A DNA stretch of 64,000 bases from contig NZ_JACHJK010000011.1 of NCBI RefSeq assembly GCF_014203595.1, forward strand, positions 248,001 to 312,000, in the 5' to 3' direction. The position numbers and the translations under genes were made by a program. Within the stretch, counting starts at the first letter, position 1, and each line of letters opens with the position of its first letter. Under the pieces are notes generated by a model, which worked only from the letters and a program-made list of their open reading frames with translations, had not been told where the DNA came from and made no database searches. Shown in pieces: positions 41,572 to 50,034 of the stretch. The stretch comes from Streptomyces echinatus (GTDB lineage: Bacteria > Actinomycetota > Actinomycetes > Streptomycetales > Streptomycetaceae).

Positions 41572-42699
41572 TCAGACCGCCGCCGTCGCGCGCGTGGTGG
41601 ACGCGATCGTCGCCGAGCCCACCACGCGCGTGCCGTCGTACAGCACGATCGCCTGGCCGGGGGCGACCCCGCGGACCGGCTCGGTGAAGGCCACGCGCAG
41701 CTCGCCGTCGACCGGCTCGGCGGTCACCTCGGTCTCGCCGCCGTGGGCGCGCAGCTGGGCGGTGTAGGTGCCGGGGCCGGTGGGGGCGCTGCCGCACCAG
41801 CGGGGCTTGATCGCGGTGAGGGCGGTGACGTCCAGGGCGGCGGCGGGGCCGACGGTGACCGTGTTGGAGACCGGGGAGATGTCGAGGACGTAGCGGGGCT
41901 TGCCGTCCGGGGCCGGGGTGCCGATCCGGAGCCCCTTGCGCTGGCCGATGGTGAAGCCGTACGCGCCGTCGTGCGTGCCCAGCCTGGCGCCGGACTCGTC
42001 CACGATGTCGCCCTCGGCCTTGCCGAGCCGCTTGGCCAGGAAGCCCTGGGTGTCGCCGTCGGCGATGAAGCAGATGTCGTGCGAGTCGGGCTTCTTGGCG
42101 ACGGCCAGGCCCCGGCGCTCGGCCTCCGCGCGGATCTCCTCCTTGGTGGTGACCGTGTCGCCGAGCGGGAACATCGCGTGCGCGAGCTGCTTCTCGTCCA
42201 GCACGCCGAGGACGTACGACTGGTCCTTGGCCATGTCTGAGGCGCGGTGCAGCTCGCGGGAGCCGTCCTCGTTCACGATCACCTGGGCGTAGTGGCCGGT
42301 GCAGACGGCGTCGAAGCCGAGGGCCAGCGCCTTGTCCAGCAGCGCGGCGAACTTGATCTTCTCGTTGCAGCGCAGGCACGGGTTCGGGGTGCGGCCGGCC
42401 TCGTACTCGGCGATGAAGTCCTCGACGACGTCCTCGCGGAAACGGTCGGCGAGGTCCCAGACGTAGAACGGGATGCCGATGACGTCGGCCGCGCGGCGGG
42501 CGTCGCGCGAGTCCTCGATGGTGCAACAACCCCGCGCGCCGGTACGGAAGGACTGCGGGTTCGCGGAGAGCGCGAGGTGGACGCCGGTGACGTCGTGGCC
42601 TGCTTCCGCGGCACGCGCGGCGGCGACGGCGGAGTCGACTCCGCCGGACATGGCGGCGAGGACGCGGAGGGGGCGGGGGCGCTGCGGGGTGTCAGTCAT
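41572..42699 (-). CDS. mnmA: tRNA-specific 2-thiouridylase
   Basis: A 375-residue ATP pyrophosphatase that thiolates U34 of Lys, Glu and Gln tRNAs. The PP-loop motif SGGVDSAVAAA is at about 18-28, the first catalytic Cys is in TPNPCLRCNEKIKF and the second in DSHDICFIADGDTQGFL. The C-terminal beta-barrel domains bind tRNA. Sulfur would come from a cysteine desulfurase, encoded only 0.8 kb away on the same strand with an amidase gene in between on the other strand. ATG 42699 follows a GGAAGGG. Confidence 0.95.
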   Translation of the reverse strand: MTDTPQRPRPLRVLAAMSGGVDSAVAAARAAEAGHDVTGVHLALSANPQSFRTGARGCCTIEDSRDARRAADVIGIPFYVWDLADRFREDVVEDFIAEYEAGRTPNPCLRCNEKIKFAALLDKALALGFDAVCTGHYAQVIVNEDGSRELHRASDMAKDQSYVLGVLDEKQLAHAMFPLGDTVTTKEEIRAEAERRGLAVAKKPDSHDICFIADGDTQGFLAKRLGKAEGDIVDESGARLGTHDGAYGFTIGQRKGLRIGTPAPDGKPRYVLDISPVSNTVTVGPAAALDVTALTAIKPRWCGSAPTGPGTYTAQLRAHGGETEVTAEPVDGELRVAFTEPVRGVAPGQAIVLYDGTRVVGSATIASTTRATAAV

Positions 42700-42759
42700 A
42701 GCCCTTCCAGGGTACGGGGGTGCGGGAACCTGGTCCGACGGATATCCGTTGACGATCAC

Positions 42760-43419
42760 ATGGGGGCGACGACAGAGGTGACGGCGAAGGACGGCGACCG
42801 GCGGCTGGGGCGGCGGGCCCTGCTCGTCGGCGGGGCCGCGGCCGCGCTGGGCACGGCCGTGCTGGCCCGCGAGGAGCTGTCCCGTCTGTGGTGGCGGCTG
42901 CCGGGGGTGGACAAGCCGCGGGTGGCGGGCGTGGTGGACTTCCGGGGCGCGCGCTGGGTGGCGGCCTCGCCGGCGAACTACCGGCGGGCGGACCGGCCGG
43001 CCGACTATCCGGTCGACCGGGTCGTCATCCATGTCACGCAGGGCGGCTACGCGTCGGCGGTCAAGGTCTTCCAGGACCCGGCGCACGGGGCGGCGGCGCA
43101 CTACATCGTGCGCGGGGACGGCCGGGTCACCCAGCTGATCCGGGAGCTGGACGTCGCCTTCCACGCGGGCAACCGGGAGTACAACGAGCGCAGTGTCGGC
43201 ATCGAGCACGAGGGCTTCGTGGAGAAGGCCGACTCCTTCACCGACGCGATGTACGCCTCCTCGGCGCGGCTGACGGCGGCGATATGCGGGCGGTACGGCA
43301 TACCGGTGGACCGCGAGCACGTCATCGGGCACGTGGAGGTGCCGGGGACCGACCACACGGATCCGGGGCCGCACTGGGACTGGGACCGGTATCTGCGGCT
43401 GGTACGGCGGTCCGGCTGA
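42760..43419 (+). CDS. secreted N-acetylmuramoyl-L-alanine amidase (Amidase_2/PGRP fold)
   Basis: A 219-residue cell-wall hydrolase. The N-terminus has a twin-arginine-type signal (RRLGRRALLVGGAAAALGTAVLA, about 14-36). The amidase domain has the first Zn His in DRVVIHVTQGGYASAV, the HYIVRGDGRVTQLIRE strand and the final ligands in HVIGHVEVPGTDHTDPGPHWDWD (His and Asp). It cleaves the lactyl amide between MurNAc and L-Ala. It is divergent from mnmA and convergent with the cysteine desulfurase. Confidence 0.9.
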   Translation: MGATTEVTAKDGDRRLGRRALLVGGAAAALGTAVLAREELSRLWWRLPGVDKPRVAGVVDFRGARWVAASPANYRRADRPADYPVDRVVIHVTQGGYASAVKVFQDPAHGAAAHYIVRGDGRVTQLIRELDVAFHAGNREYNERSVGIEHEGFVEKADSFTDAMYASSARLTAAICGRYGIPVDREHVIGHVEVPGTDHTDPGPHWDWDRYLRLVRRSG

Positions 43420-43482
43420 CCGGGCGCGGCACCCGGACCGCCCCGGCCGCCTCCACGACCGCCTGACGGCCGACCGGCGTCG

Positions 43483-43504
43483 GCGTCCGGCGTCCGGCGG
43501 ACGC
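43483..43504. terminator. hairpin between amidase and cysteine desulfurase
   Basis: GCGTCCG / CGGACGC, 7-bp stem with an eight-base loop, ending at the last base of the desulfurase stop codon. Convergent genes flank it. Confidence 0.45.
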
Positions 43505-44673
43505 TACGTCAGGCCCGCCGCCCGGGCCCGTTCCACCGCGGGGCCGATGGCCTTCGCCACCGCCTCGACGTCCGCCTCCGTCGAGGTGTGGCCGAGGGAG
43601 AAGCGCAGGGTGCCGCGGGCCAGGTCCGGGTCGGTGCCGGTGGCGAGGAGGACATGGCTGGGCTGGGCGACGCCCGCGGTGCAGGCGGAGCCGGTGGAGC
43701 ACTCGATGCCCTGGGCGTCCAGCAGGAGCAGCAGGGAGTCGCCCTCGCAGCCGGGGAAGGTGAAGTGGGCGTTGGCCGGGAGCCGGCCGCCGGGAGCCGG
43801 GTCGCCGCCGAGGATCGCGTCCGGTACGGCGCCGCGCACGGCGTCGACCAGCTGGTCGCGCAGGGCTCCGATCTCGCGCGCGAACCACTCGCGCTGCTCG
43901 TCCGCGAGCCGGCCGGCGACGGCGAAGGAGGCCACGGCCGGGACGTCGAGCGTGCCGGAGCGCACGTGCCGCTCCTGGCCGCCGCCGTGCAGGACCGGGA
44001 CGGGGGTGTACTCGCGGCCGAGGATGAGGGCGCCGATGCCGTACGGGCCGCCGATCTTGTGGCCCGACACCGTCATCGCCGCCAGGCCCGAGGCCTCGAA
44101 GCCGACCGGCACCTGGCCGAACGCCTGGACCGCGTCGGCGTGCAGCGGTACTCCGAACTCGGCGGCGGCATCGGCGAGTTCACGGACCGGCATGACCGTG
44201 CCGATCTCGTTGTTGGCCCACATCACGGTGGCCAGGGCGACGTCGTCGGGGTTGCGGGCGATGGCCTCGCGCAGCGCCTCGGGGTGGACCCGGCCGTAGG
44301 AGTCGACGGGGAGGTACTCCACGGTGGCGCCCTCGTGTTCGCCGAGCCAGTGCACGGCGTCCAGCACGGCGTGGTGCTCGACGGGGCTGGACAGGACGCG
44401 GGTGCGGGCCGGTTCGGCGTCGTGACGGGACCAGTACAGGCCCTTGACGGCCAGGTTGTCGGCCTCGGTGCCGCCCGAGGTGAAGACGACCTCGCTGGGG
44501 CGGGCGCCCAGTGCCTCCGCGAGGGTCTCGCGGGATTCCTCGACCGTACGACGGGCCTGCCGACCGGACGCGTGGAGGGAGGAGGCGTTGCCCGTGATGC
44601 TCAGCTGGGCGGTGAGCGCCTCTGCCGCCTCCGGGAGCATCGGGGTGGTCGCGGCGTGGTCGAGGTAAGCCAT
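43504..44673 (-). CDS. cysteine desulfurase (IscS/NifS class)
   Basis: A 389-residue PLP enzyme producing a persulfide from cysteine. The PLP Lys206 is in VSGHKIGGPYGIGAL, the conserved His in VEHHAVL, and the mobile-loop catalytic Cys331 in STGSACTAG. It fits class I desulfurases serving tRNA thiolation and Fe-S assembly. Proximity to mnmA makes sulfur supply for tRNA thiolation the likely role. The ATG at 44673 gives the usual YLDHAATTP start. Confidence 0.93.
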   Translation of the reverse strand: MAYLDHAATTPMLPEAAEALTAQLSITGNASSLHASGRQARRTVEESRETLAEALGARPSEVVFTSGGTEADNLAVKGLYWSRHDAEPARTRVLSSPVEHHAVLDAVHWLGEHEGATVEYLPVDSYGRVHPEALREAIARNPDDVALATVMWANNEIGTVMPVRELADAAAEFGVPLHADAVQAFGQVPVGFEASGLAAMTVSGHKIGGPYGIGALILGREYTPVPVLHGGGQERHVRSGTLDVPAVASFAVAGRLADEQREWFAREIGALRDQLVDAVRGAVPDAILGGDPAPGGRLPANAHFTFPGCEGDSLLLLLDAQGIECSTGSACTAGVAQPSHVLLATGTDPDLARGTLRFSLGHTSTEADVEAVAKAIGPAVERARAAGLT

Positions 44674-44731
44674 GGTGAGGTGATTCTACGGCTCCCCCGC
44701 GGCCGGACCTCGGCCGCATGCGGGTGCCGTC

Positions 44732-44754
44732 GGCCCGGGGCCCTCGCCCGGGCC
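44732..44754 (-). terminator. hairpin after the DUF4190 gene
   Basis: GGCCCGGG / CCCGGGCC with a seven-base loop, 20 bases after the DUF4190 stop. Confidence 0.5.
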
Positions 44755-44773
44755 GCGCCCGGGGGCGGCTCCG

Positions 44774-45052
44774 TCACAGGCTCCAGGAGACCGTCCCCGA
44801 CAGCTCCATCGCCGTCACCAGGACCACCAGGTCGGCGATGCCCAGGGTCAGGCCCAGGAAGGCGCGGCCCGGGCGCGTCGTGTCGCGCCAGAGGGCGACC
44901 ACGGCGAGCACGATGGCGATCGGGCCGAGGAAGAGGTTGAGGACGAGCAGGCCGAGGAGGCCGAGGATGAAGGACGCGACGGCCATGCCGTCGGCGTCGC
45001 GGGTGCGGGGACGGAGGTCGGTGCGGCCGGTGGCCGGTGCGATGAGATGCAT
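44774..45052 (-). CDS. DUF4190 small membrane protein
   Basis: A 92-residue protein with two transmembrane helices. The motif DGMAVASFILGLLGLLVLNL followed by GPIAIVLAVVALWRD is the DUF4190 signature; the second helix is LGIADLVVLVTAMEL. Unknown function. AGGAG stands nine bases before the ATG. It follows a 55-residue membrane gene on the same strand and both are divergent from the FabR-like regulator. Confidence 0.8.
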   Translation of the reverse strand: MHLIAPATGRTDLRPRTRDADGMAVASFILGLLGLLVLNLFLGPIAIVLAVVALWRDTTRPGRAFLGLTLGIADLVVLVTAMELSGTVSWSL

Positions 45053-45116
45053 GATGCTCAGCTCCTGAGGTCCTTTCCTGTCCTGCGGTCGGGTCGGCCG
45101 GGGTGCGCTCCCGCGG

Positions 45117-45284
45117 TCAGTCGACCGAGGTGCGCCGGCGGCGGGCGTGGCGCTCGCGCAGTGCGAAGACGCCTAGCCAGACGGCGATGACGGCGGCCAG
45201 CAGGCCGGTGACGGTCAGCGGCACGTGGGCGACGGTGCCCAGCGCGACGCCGAGCAGCATGAGTGCGGCGACGAGGAACAGCAT
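45117..45284 (-). CDS. 55-residue membrane protein
   Basis: A short gene encoding MLFLVAALMLLGVALGTVAH at the start, a second hydrophobic helix (LTVTGLLAAVIAVWLGVFAL) and the basic tail RERHARRRRTSVD. The codon use is typical of the region (G/C third positions). It lies between the DUF4190 gene and the repeat-rich promoter region of the TetR gene, so it is probably the first gene of a two-gene unit. No family recognised; a two-helix hairpin with a positively charged cytoplasmic tail is inferred. Confidence 0.6.
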   Translation of the reverse strand: MLFLVAALMLLGVALGTVAHVPLTVTGLLAAVIAVWLGVFALRERHARRRRTSVD

Positions 45285-45340
45285 GGGATCGGATCCCCCC
45301 TCCGGGATGCCTCGTGTTCAGCCTGTGTGAAGTTTCGGTG

Positions 45341-45418
45341 AACAGTTGTAGTAACAGTTGTTCACTGACTTCGAGTCTAGCGCCCCCGACGGCTTTTCAA
45401 TTCCAGAGAACAGTTGTT
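45341..45418. promoter_or_regulatory. triple AACAGTTGT operator region
   Basis: Three copies of AACAGTTGT at 45341-45349, 45353-45361 and 45409-45417. The first two fall within an inverted repeat GTGAACA ... TGTTCAC (45338-45365), and the third is 12 bases before the TetR start codon. Probable operators of the FabR-like regulator, for both itself and the small membrane genes. Confidence 0.6.
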
Positions 45419-45429
45419 AACTGGATGAC

Positions 45430-46056
45430 ATGAGTCACACCCTCGGAATCCGCCAGGCCCAGAAGCAGAAGACCCGGCAGGCCTTCCTCGACGCGGCGCT
45501 CACCCTGCTGGAGGAGCAGAGCCTGAGCAGCCTGGGGCTGCGCGAGGTCACCCGGGCCGTCGGTGTCGCCCCGACCGCCTTCTACCGGCACTTCCGCTCG
45601 ACCGCCGACCTCGGCGTGGCCCTGGTCGACGAGGCGCTGGGCAGCCTCCATCCGATGGTGCGCACGACGGTGTCCACGACGGGCGACAGCGAGGAGCGCA
45701 TCGCGCGCGCCGTCGAGCTGATCGCCGGTCACGTGGCCACGCACCCCGCGCACGTCCGCTTCATCGCGCGCGAGCGGCACGGCGGGGTCCAGCCGGTGCG
45801 CGAGGCCATCCGCGCCCAGTTGCAGCGGTTCGCCGAGGAGGTGAAGGCCGAGCTGGCCAAGGACCCGGAGGCGGCGGGCTGGAGCGACGACGACCTGCTG
45901 ATGCTCGCGCACCTGTACGTCGACCAGATGCTCATCACCGCCTCGCTGTTCCTGGAGGCGCTGGAAGCCCCGGAGGAGGAGCGGGAGCGGGTGACCCAGC
46001 TCGCCACCCGCCAGCTGCGGCTCATCACCATCGGCCGCGGCCACTGGCTCGACTGA
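45430..46056 (+). CDS. TetR-family regulator resembling FabR
   Basis: A 208-residue repressor. It opens GIRQAQKQKTRQAFLDAALTLLEEQSLSSLGLREVTRAVGV with recognition helix APTAFYRHFRSTADLG, and its C-terminal half has RFIARERHGGVQPVREAI and a closing QLRLITIGRGHW. These blocks parallel E. coli FabR (APTSFYRHF, RERSG, QLRMISKG), which controls unsaturated fatty-acid genes by sensing acyl-CoA/ACP. The neighbours are small membrane proteins rather than fatty-acid enzymes, so the target set may differ. Three AACAGTTGT sites precede the gene. Confidence 0.85.
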   Translation: MSHTLGIRQAQKQKTRQAFLDAALTLLEEQSLSSLGLREVTRAVGVAPTAFYRHFRSTADLGVALVDEALGSLHPMVRTTVSTTGDSEERIARAVELIAGHVATHPAHVRFIARERHGGVQPVREAIRAQLQRFAEEVKAELAKDPEAAGWSDDDLLMLAHLYVDQMLITASLFLEALEAPEEERERVTQLATRQLRLITIGRGHWLD

Positions 46057-46103
46057 ACCGGCCCCGGCGGCATGCCTGCCCGCCGCGCCGCCCGCCCGCG
46101 CCC

Positions 46104-47081
46104 TCAGCCGCCGGCCGGGTCCGCGTCCCGGTACAGGGCGGTGACGGAACGGGCCGCAGCCAGCAGTTCGGCGCGTGCCTCGGGCGGGTCCAGGAGTTCC
46201 ACCCGGTCGGAGAACGCGAGGAGTTGGCGCACCGCCCGGAGCACCGGGTAGGTCAGCCGCGCGGTGACCCACTCGCTCTCGCCGTCGTCGTCGGGCAGAG
46301 CCGTCAGCTGGGCGGCGGCCATCCGCCGGAACATGTCGAGCAGGTCGCGCGGCACCCGTACGGTCACCTCGATCCCGCCCTCCCGCTCCTCCACCTGCCG
46401 GCGCAACACCTCCCAGACGTCGGCGAGCTCGGCCCCGGCCCTGCGGCGTACCGGCTCGTCCAGCGGACGGGCCGCCTCCACCCGGTCCACGCGGAACAGC
46501 CGCGGCCGGCCGCCCCGGTCGGCGACCAGGTACCAGACCCCGGCCTTGGCGACCAGGCCGTACGGATCCACGGTGTACGTCCGCCGCTGACGTTCCCCGC
46601 TGTGCCGGTACCGCAGCCTGAGCCGCCGGTCGCAGAACACCGCGTCCTGGAGCACCTCCAGGTCGACGGCCTGCCCCGGGCCGCTCTTCCAGCGGGTGGC
46701 GTCCACCAGGATGCGGCGGCTGGTCACCTCGGCGGCGGGACGGTGCGGCGCCGGCAGCGCGGCCATCACCTTGCGCAGGGCCGAGCCGAGGGCCGCGTCG
46801 AGACCGAGCGCGGCGTGGGCGCCCTGCGCGGCCAGGATGAACAGCGCCCGCGACTCGTCGGTGGTCAGCCCCGTGACGTCGGTGCGGAAACCGGCGAGGA
46901 GTTCGATGCCGCCGTGCCGGCCGCGCTCGGCGTACACCGGGACTCCGGCGGCGGACAGCGCCTCGACGTCCCGGTAGATGGTGCGGACCGACACCTCCAG
47001 CCGTTCGGCGAGTTCGGGCGCGGGGACGCGGCCCCGGGTCTGCAGGAGCAGCAGGATCGACAGGAGTCGGCCGGATTTCAC
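46104..47081 (-). CDS. HTH-WYL transcriptional regulator (YafY/DeoR-like)
   Basis: A 325-residue regulator. The N-terminal winged helix (SGRLLSILLLLQTRGRVPAPELAERLEVSVRTIYRDVEALSAAGVPVYAERG) is at about 3-55 and the WYL ligand domain follows (RTYTVDPYGLVAKAGVWYLVADR, with GLV..W-YLV matching the WYL core), then a C-terminal WCX extension. The GTG at 47081 begins at the conserved KSGRLLSIL; the longer frame starts at a rare TTG. It is divergent from a DinB/TIGR03086-type gene, a pairing common in actinomycetes, and likely regulates it. Confidence 0.87.
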   Translation of the reverse strand: MKSGRLLSILLLLQTRGRVPAPELAERLEVSVRTIYRDVEALSAAGVPVYAERGRHGGIELLAGFRTDVTGLTTDESRALFILAAQGAHAALGLDAALGSALRKVMAALPAPHRPAAEVTSRRILVDATRWKSGPGQAVDLEVLQDAVFCDRRLRLRYRHSGERQRRTYTVDPYGLVAKAGVWYLVADRGGRPRLFRVDRVEAARPLDEPVRRRAGAELADVWEVLRRQVEEREGGIEVTVRVPRDLLDMFRRMAAAQLTALPDDDGESEWVTARLTYPVLRAVRQLLAFSDRVELLDPPEARAELLAAARSVTALYRDADPAGG

Positions 47082-47186
47082 CCGCCCACGGTCCACCGTT
47101 CGGCGCCGGCCGCGCAAATGCTGACGGCACCTGTCAGGTTATCCGGCCATCCTGCCCCTACCGATCACCGGCAGAGAGGCACATCC

Positions 47187-47786
47187 ATGACCAGCAACGG
47201 CTTCGTCGACCCCCGCCCCGTCTACACGCGGGCCACCGAGCAGGCGGCGGCCGTCATCCGGACCGTACGGCCCGAGCAGCTCGAACGGCCGACTCCCTGC
47301 GCCGAGTTCGACGTGCGGGGCCTGCTCGGCCACATCGTCGGCGGCACCCGGCGGATCGCGGTCGTCGGCGAGGGCGGCGACGGACTCGCGGTGCCGCCCA
47401 CCACCGAGGGAGTCGCGGACGACGGCTGGGCGGCGGCCTACGACGAGGTGCGCGTCCGTGCCCTGAAGGCATGGGCGGGCGACGACCGGATGACGTCCCC
47501 GGTGCGCGTGCCCTGGGGCGAGGTCCCGGGTCACGCGGCCCTGTCGGGTTACGTCATGGAGATCGTCACCCACACCTGGGACCTGGCCGAGGCCCTCGGG
47601 CACCCCCTCGGGCTCGACCCGGACCTGGCAGAGTTCGCCCTCGCCACCGCGCGCGCGGTGCTGCCCGACTCCCGGCCGCGCGACGAGCAGACCCCCTTCG
47701 CCGTCCGGCGCGAGGCGCCCGAGGGGGCCGGTGTCTACGAGCGGCTGGCGGCCTGGCTGGGGCGCGAGCCGCTCAGCCGAGCCTGA
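47187..47786 (+). CDS. TIGR03086-type metal-binding protein (DinB/maleylpyruvate isomerase-like)
   Basis: A 199-residue four-helix-bundle protein. The three metal-binding His positions are recognisable: HIVGGTRR, THTWDLAEALGH and the nearby conserved patch; the opening is RATEQAAAVIRTVRPEQLERPTPCAEFDVRGLLGHI, the hallmark of TIGR03086/mycothiol-dependent maleylpyruvate isomerase-N proteins. Some members use mycothiol as cofactor; the substrate here is not known. It is divergent from the WYL regulator, and its 3' end overlaps the convergent thioesterase by 14 bases. Confidence 0.82.
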   Translation: MTSNGFVDPRPVYTRATEQAAAVIRTVRPEQLERPTPCAEFDVRGLLGHIVGGTRRIAVVGEGGDGLAVPPTTEGVADDGWAAAYDEVRVRALKAWAGDDRMTSPVRVPWGEVPGHAALSGYVMEIVTHTWDLAEALGHPLGLDPDLAEFALATARAVLPDSRPRDEQTPFAVRREAPEGAGVYERLAAWLGREPLSRA

Positions 47787-48633
47787 CCCGGGCCAGCTGA
47801 CGGGACTGCGCGACCAGCCGGTCCTCGCTGTCCCAGACCTCGGCGTCCTCCTCCAGGAAGCCGCCGGCCAGGTTGCGGGTGGTGATCGACACCCGCAGCG
47901 GGCCGGGGGCCGGGCGGTGGCGGACGTGGACGGTGAGCTCCACCGTGGGCACCCAGCCCATGAGGCCGATCTCGAAGGCGGTGGGCGGGAGCGCGTCCAC
48001 CGTCAGGAGCAGCGACAGCGGGTCGGCGTCGCGGCCGTCGGCGAGGCCGAACCAGGCGCGCATCTCGCCCTTGCCGGACGGTGCCCCGAGCGCCCAGCCC
48101 AGGGTGGCGGGGTCGAGCTTGAGCTTCAGCCGGTCGGTGATGGCGGAGCTGCCCGGGATCGGGGCGGGCGAGTCGTCCGGGCCGAAACACTGCTCCAGCG
48201 GCGGGATCGACGGCGGGACGGCGGTCGTGCGCACGTCGTCGGGGAGGGCGGTGAGGTCGCCGTAGGAGGCGAGGACGCGGATGCGCTCGACCTCGTTGCC
48301 CTCGTCGTCGTACTGGAAGAGCGAGGCCTGGCCGGTGGAGAGGCTGCGGCCGGCGCGCACGGTCTCGGTGCGGACGACCGCCGGGCCGGGCTGGGACGCG
48401 GTCAGGTAGTGCGCGGAGACGGTGAACGGGTCCGGGTGCGGCAGGGCGTCCGCGAGGGCCCGGCCGAGCACGGCCAGCAGGTAGCCGCCGTTGACGGCGT
48501 TGATGATGGTCCAGCCGGCCGAGAGGTCGATGTCGTAGACGCCGGGCTCGCGCCGGGTGACCGCCGTATCACGGTCGAACTCGCTGTCGCCGATCATGGC
48601 CCGCCGGGCGGGGGCGGTAGCTGCTTCTGGCAT
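47773..48633 (-). CDS. TesB-like acyl-CoA thioesterase
   Basis: A 286-residue double hot-dog protein. The N-terminal hot-dog has the typical IINAVNGGYLLAVLGRALADALPHPDPFTVSAHYLTASQPG and the C-terminal half the LTVHVRHRPAPGPLRVSITTRNLAGGFLEEDAEVWDSEDRLVAQSRQLA pattern of TesB/FcoT-like enzymes. It would hydrolyse acyl-CoA; chain-length preference is unknown. Stop codon lies inside the end of the convergent TIGR03086 gene. ATG 48597 (MIGDSEFDRDT) is an alternative start. Confidence 0.83.
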   Translation of the reverse strand: MPEAATAPARRAMIGDSEFDRDTAVTRREPGVYDIDLSAGWTIINAVNGGYLLAVLGRALADALPHPDPFTVSAHYLTASQPGPAVVRTETVRAGRSLSTGQASLFQYDDEGNEVERIRVLASYGDLTALPDDVRTTAVPPSIPPLEQCFGPDDSPAPIPGSSAITDRLKLKLDPATLGWALGAPSGKGEMRAWFGLADGRDADPLSLLLTVDALPPTAFEIGLMGWVPTVELTVHVRHRPAPGPLRVSITTRNLAGGFLEEDAEVWDSEDRLVAQSRQLARVRLG

Positions 48634-48786
48634 GCGTGAACGGTACAGCAGACAATTACTAAGCGGTAGCTTTTTAGGTTGCGGGCGGATGACATGATCT
48701 TCCCTCCGGGTGAGAGTCCGGCAATTTCTCGGTAAGTGTCCGTACATGTCCCCGCCCCCGGGCCCGCGATCTCCCTCTATGGGGAC

Positions 48787-50034
48787 ATGAGCCTCACCGG
48801 GACTCCGTTCCTCTGCACGACCGTCGTGCTGGCCGTGGTCGCCGTCATACTGCCGCTCGTCCTGTGGTCGCGGACGCCCGGGCCGAAGCCCCTGCGGGCC
48901 GCGGCCCGGCTGCTGATGCTGCTGTTCGCCCAGGGCACGGCCGTGACGCTGGTCTTCGTGCTGGTCAACGACCGGAACAGCCTCTACGACGACTGGGCCG
49001 ACCTGCTGGGCACCGCCGGTCACGTCCAGCGGGCCGCCGACCTCGGCCGGGACGGCACCGGCGGCATCGCGGTGAAACGGCTGCCCAGGGTCCGGCAGAC
49101 CTTCACGGCCGCCGGCGGAGCCGGCATGCGCGCGGCCGGCGCGGTGCGCGTCACCCAGCTCAGGGGCCGGGTCTCCGGGGTGAACGCCGAGGTCTACGTC
49201 TGGCTGCCGCCGCAGTACGACGACCCGGCCCACCGGCACCGGAAGTTCCCGGTGGTGGAGCTGCTGCCGGGCTATCCGGGTTCCGCGAGGGCCTGGTTCG
49301 AGGCGATGCGGGCCCCCGAGCAACTGCTGCCCCTGATGACGAGCGGCGAGGTGGCGCCGTTCATCCTGGTCGCCCCGCGCACCAATCTGCTGGCCGCCGT
49401 GGACACCGGCTGCGCCAACGTCCCCGGCCAGGTAAACGCCGACAGCTGGCTCAGCGTCGACGTGCCGAAGATGGTCATGGACAACTTCCGGGCCCAGCCG
49501 GCCCCCCGCGGCTGGGCGACGGCCGGCTACTCGGCGGGCGCGCACTGCGCGGTCAAGCTGGCCGTGGCGCACCCCGACCGGTACCGGGCCGCGGTGAGCC
49601 TGTCCGGCTACAACGACCCGATCGGCGAGCGCAGCTCCCTGGCCGCCCAGACCCCCGCCCTGCGCGCCGCGAACAACCCCTATCTGCTGCTGCGCAAGGC
49701 GGCCGTACCGCCCCCGGTCGCGCTGTACCTCTCCGGCGAGTCCGGCGACGGGTACCAGGCGGGCATGGCCCTGGAGTCCGTCGCCAGGGCGCCCACCACC
49801 GTGCGCGTGGTGCCCCTGCCGCCCGGCGCGGGCGGGCACACCATGACGCTGTGGCGTCCGCAGGTCGGCACCGCCTTCCACTGGCTGACCCTGCAGATGG
49901 GCCAGAGCCGCGCCAAGGGGCGCGACACCTCCGTCGCCGGGCCTACTCCTCGGTCACCGTCGAGCGCCGGTTCCAGGCACGCGGCGCTCGCCAGTGGAAC
50001 CGCATCGCGAGCAGCCGCAGCACGAAGGCCGTGA
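48787..50034 (+). CDS. membrane-anchored esterase (Ag85/esterase D fold)
   Basis: A 415-residue protein with two N-terminal transmembrane helices (FLCTTVVLAVVAVILPLVLW and LMLLFAQGTAVTLVFVLV) and an external alpha/beta-hydrolase domain of the putative-esterase family. It shows VYVWLPPQYDDPAHRHRKFPVVELLPGYPG, the nucleophile Ser in AGYSAGAHCAVKLA and a His in GAGGHTMTLWR. Mycolyltransferase-like proteins share this shape. The last 31 codons overlap antisense the end of the TRIC-type gene and encode an Arg/Ser/Ala tail that looks non-conserved. ATG 48787 is chosen with GGGGAC upstream. Confidence 0.82.
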   Translation: MSLTGTPFLCTTVVLAVVAVILPLVLWSRTPGPKPLRAAARLLMLLFAQGTAVTLVFVLVNDRNSLYDDWADLLGTAGHVQRAADLGRDGTGGIAVKRLPRVRQTFTAAGGAGMRAAGAVRVTQLRGRVSGVNAEVYVWLPPQYDDPAHRHRKFPVVELLPGYPGSARAWFEAMRAPEQLLPLMTSGEVAPFILVAPRTNLLAAVDTGCANVPGQVNADSWLSVDVPKMVMDNFRAQPAPRGWATAGYSAGAHCAVKLAVAHPDRYRAAVSLSGYNDPIGERSSLAAQTPALRAANNPYLLLRKAAVPPPVALYLSGESGDGYQAGMALESVARAPTTVRVVPLPPGAGGHTMTLWRPQVGTAFHWLTLQMGQSRAKGRDTSVAGPTPRSPSSAGSRHAALASGTASRAAAARRP

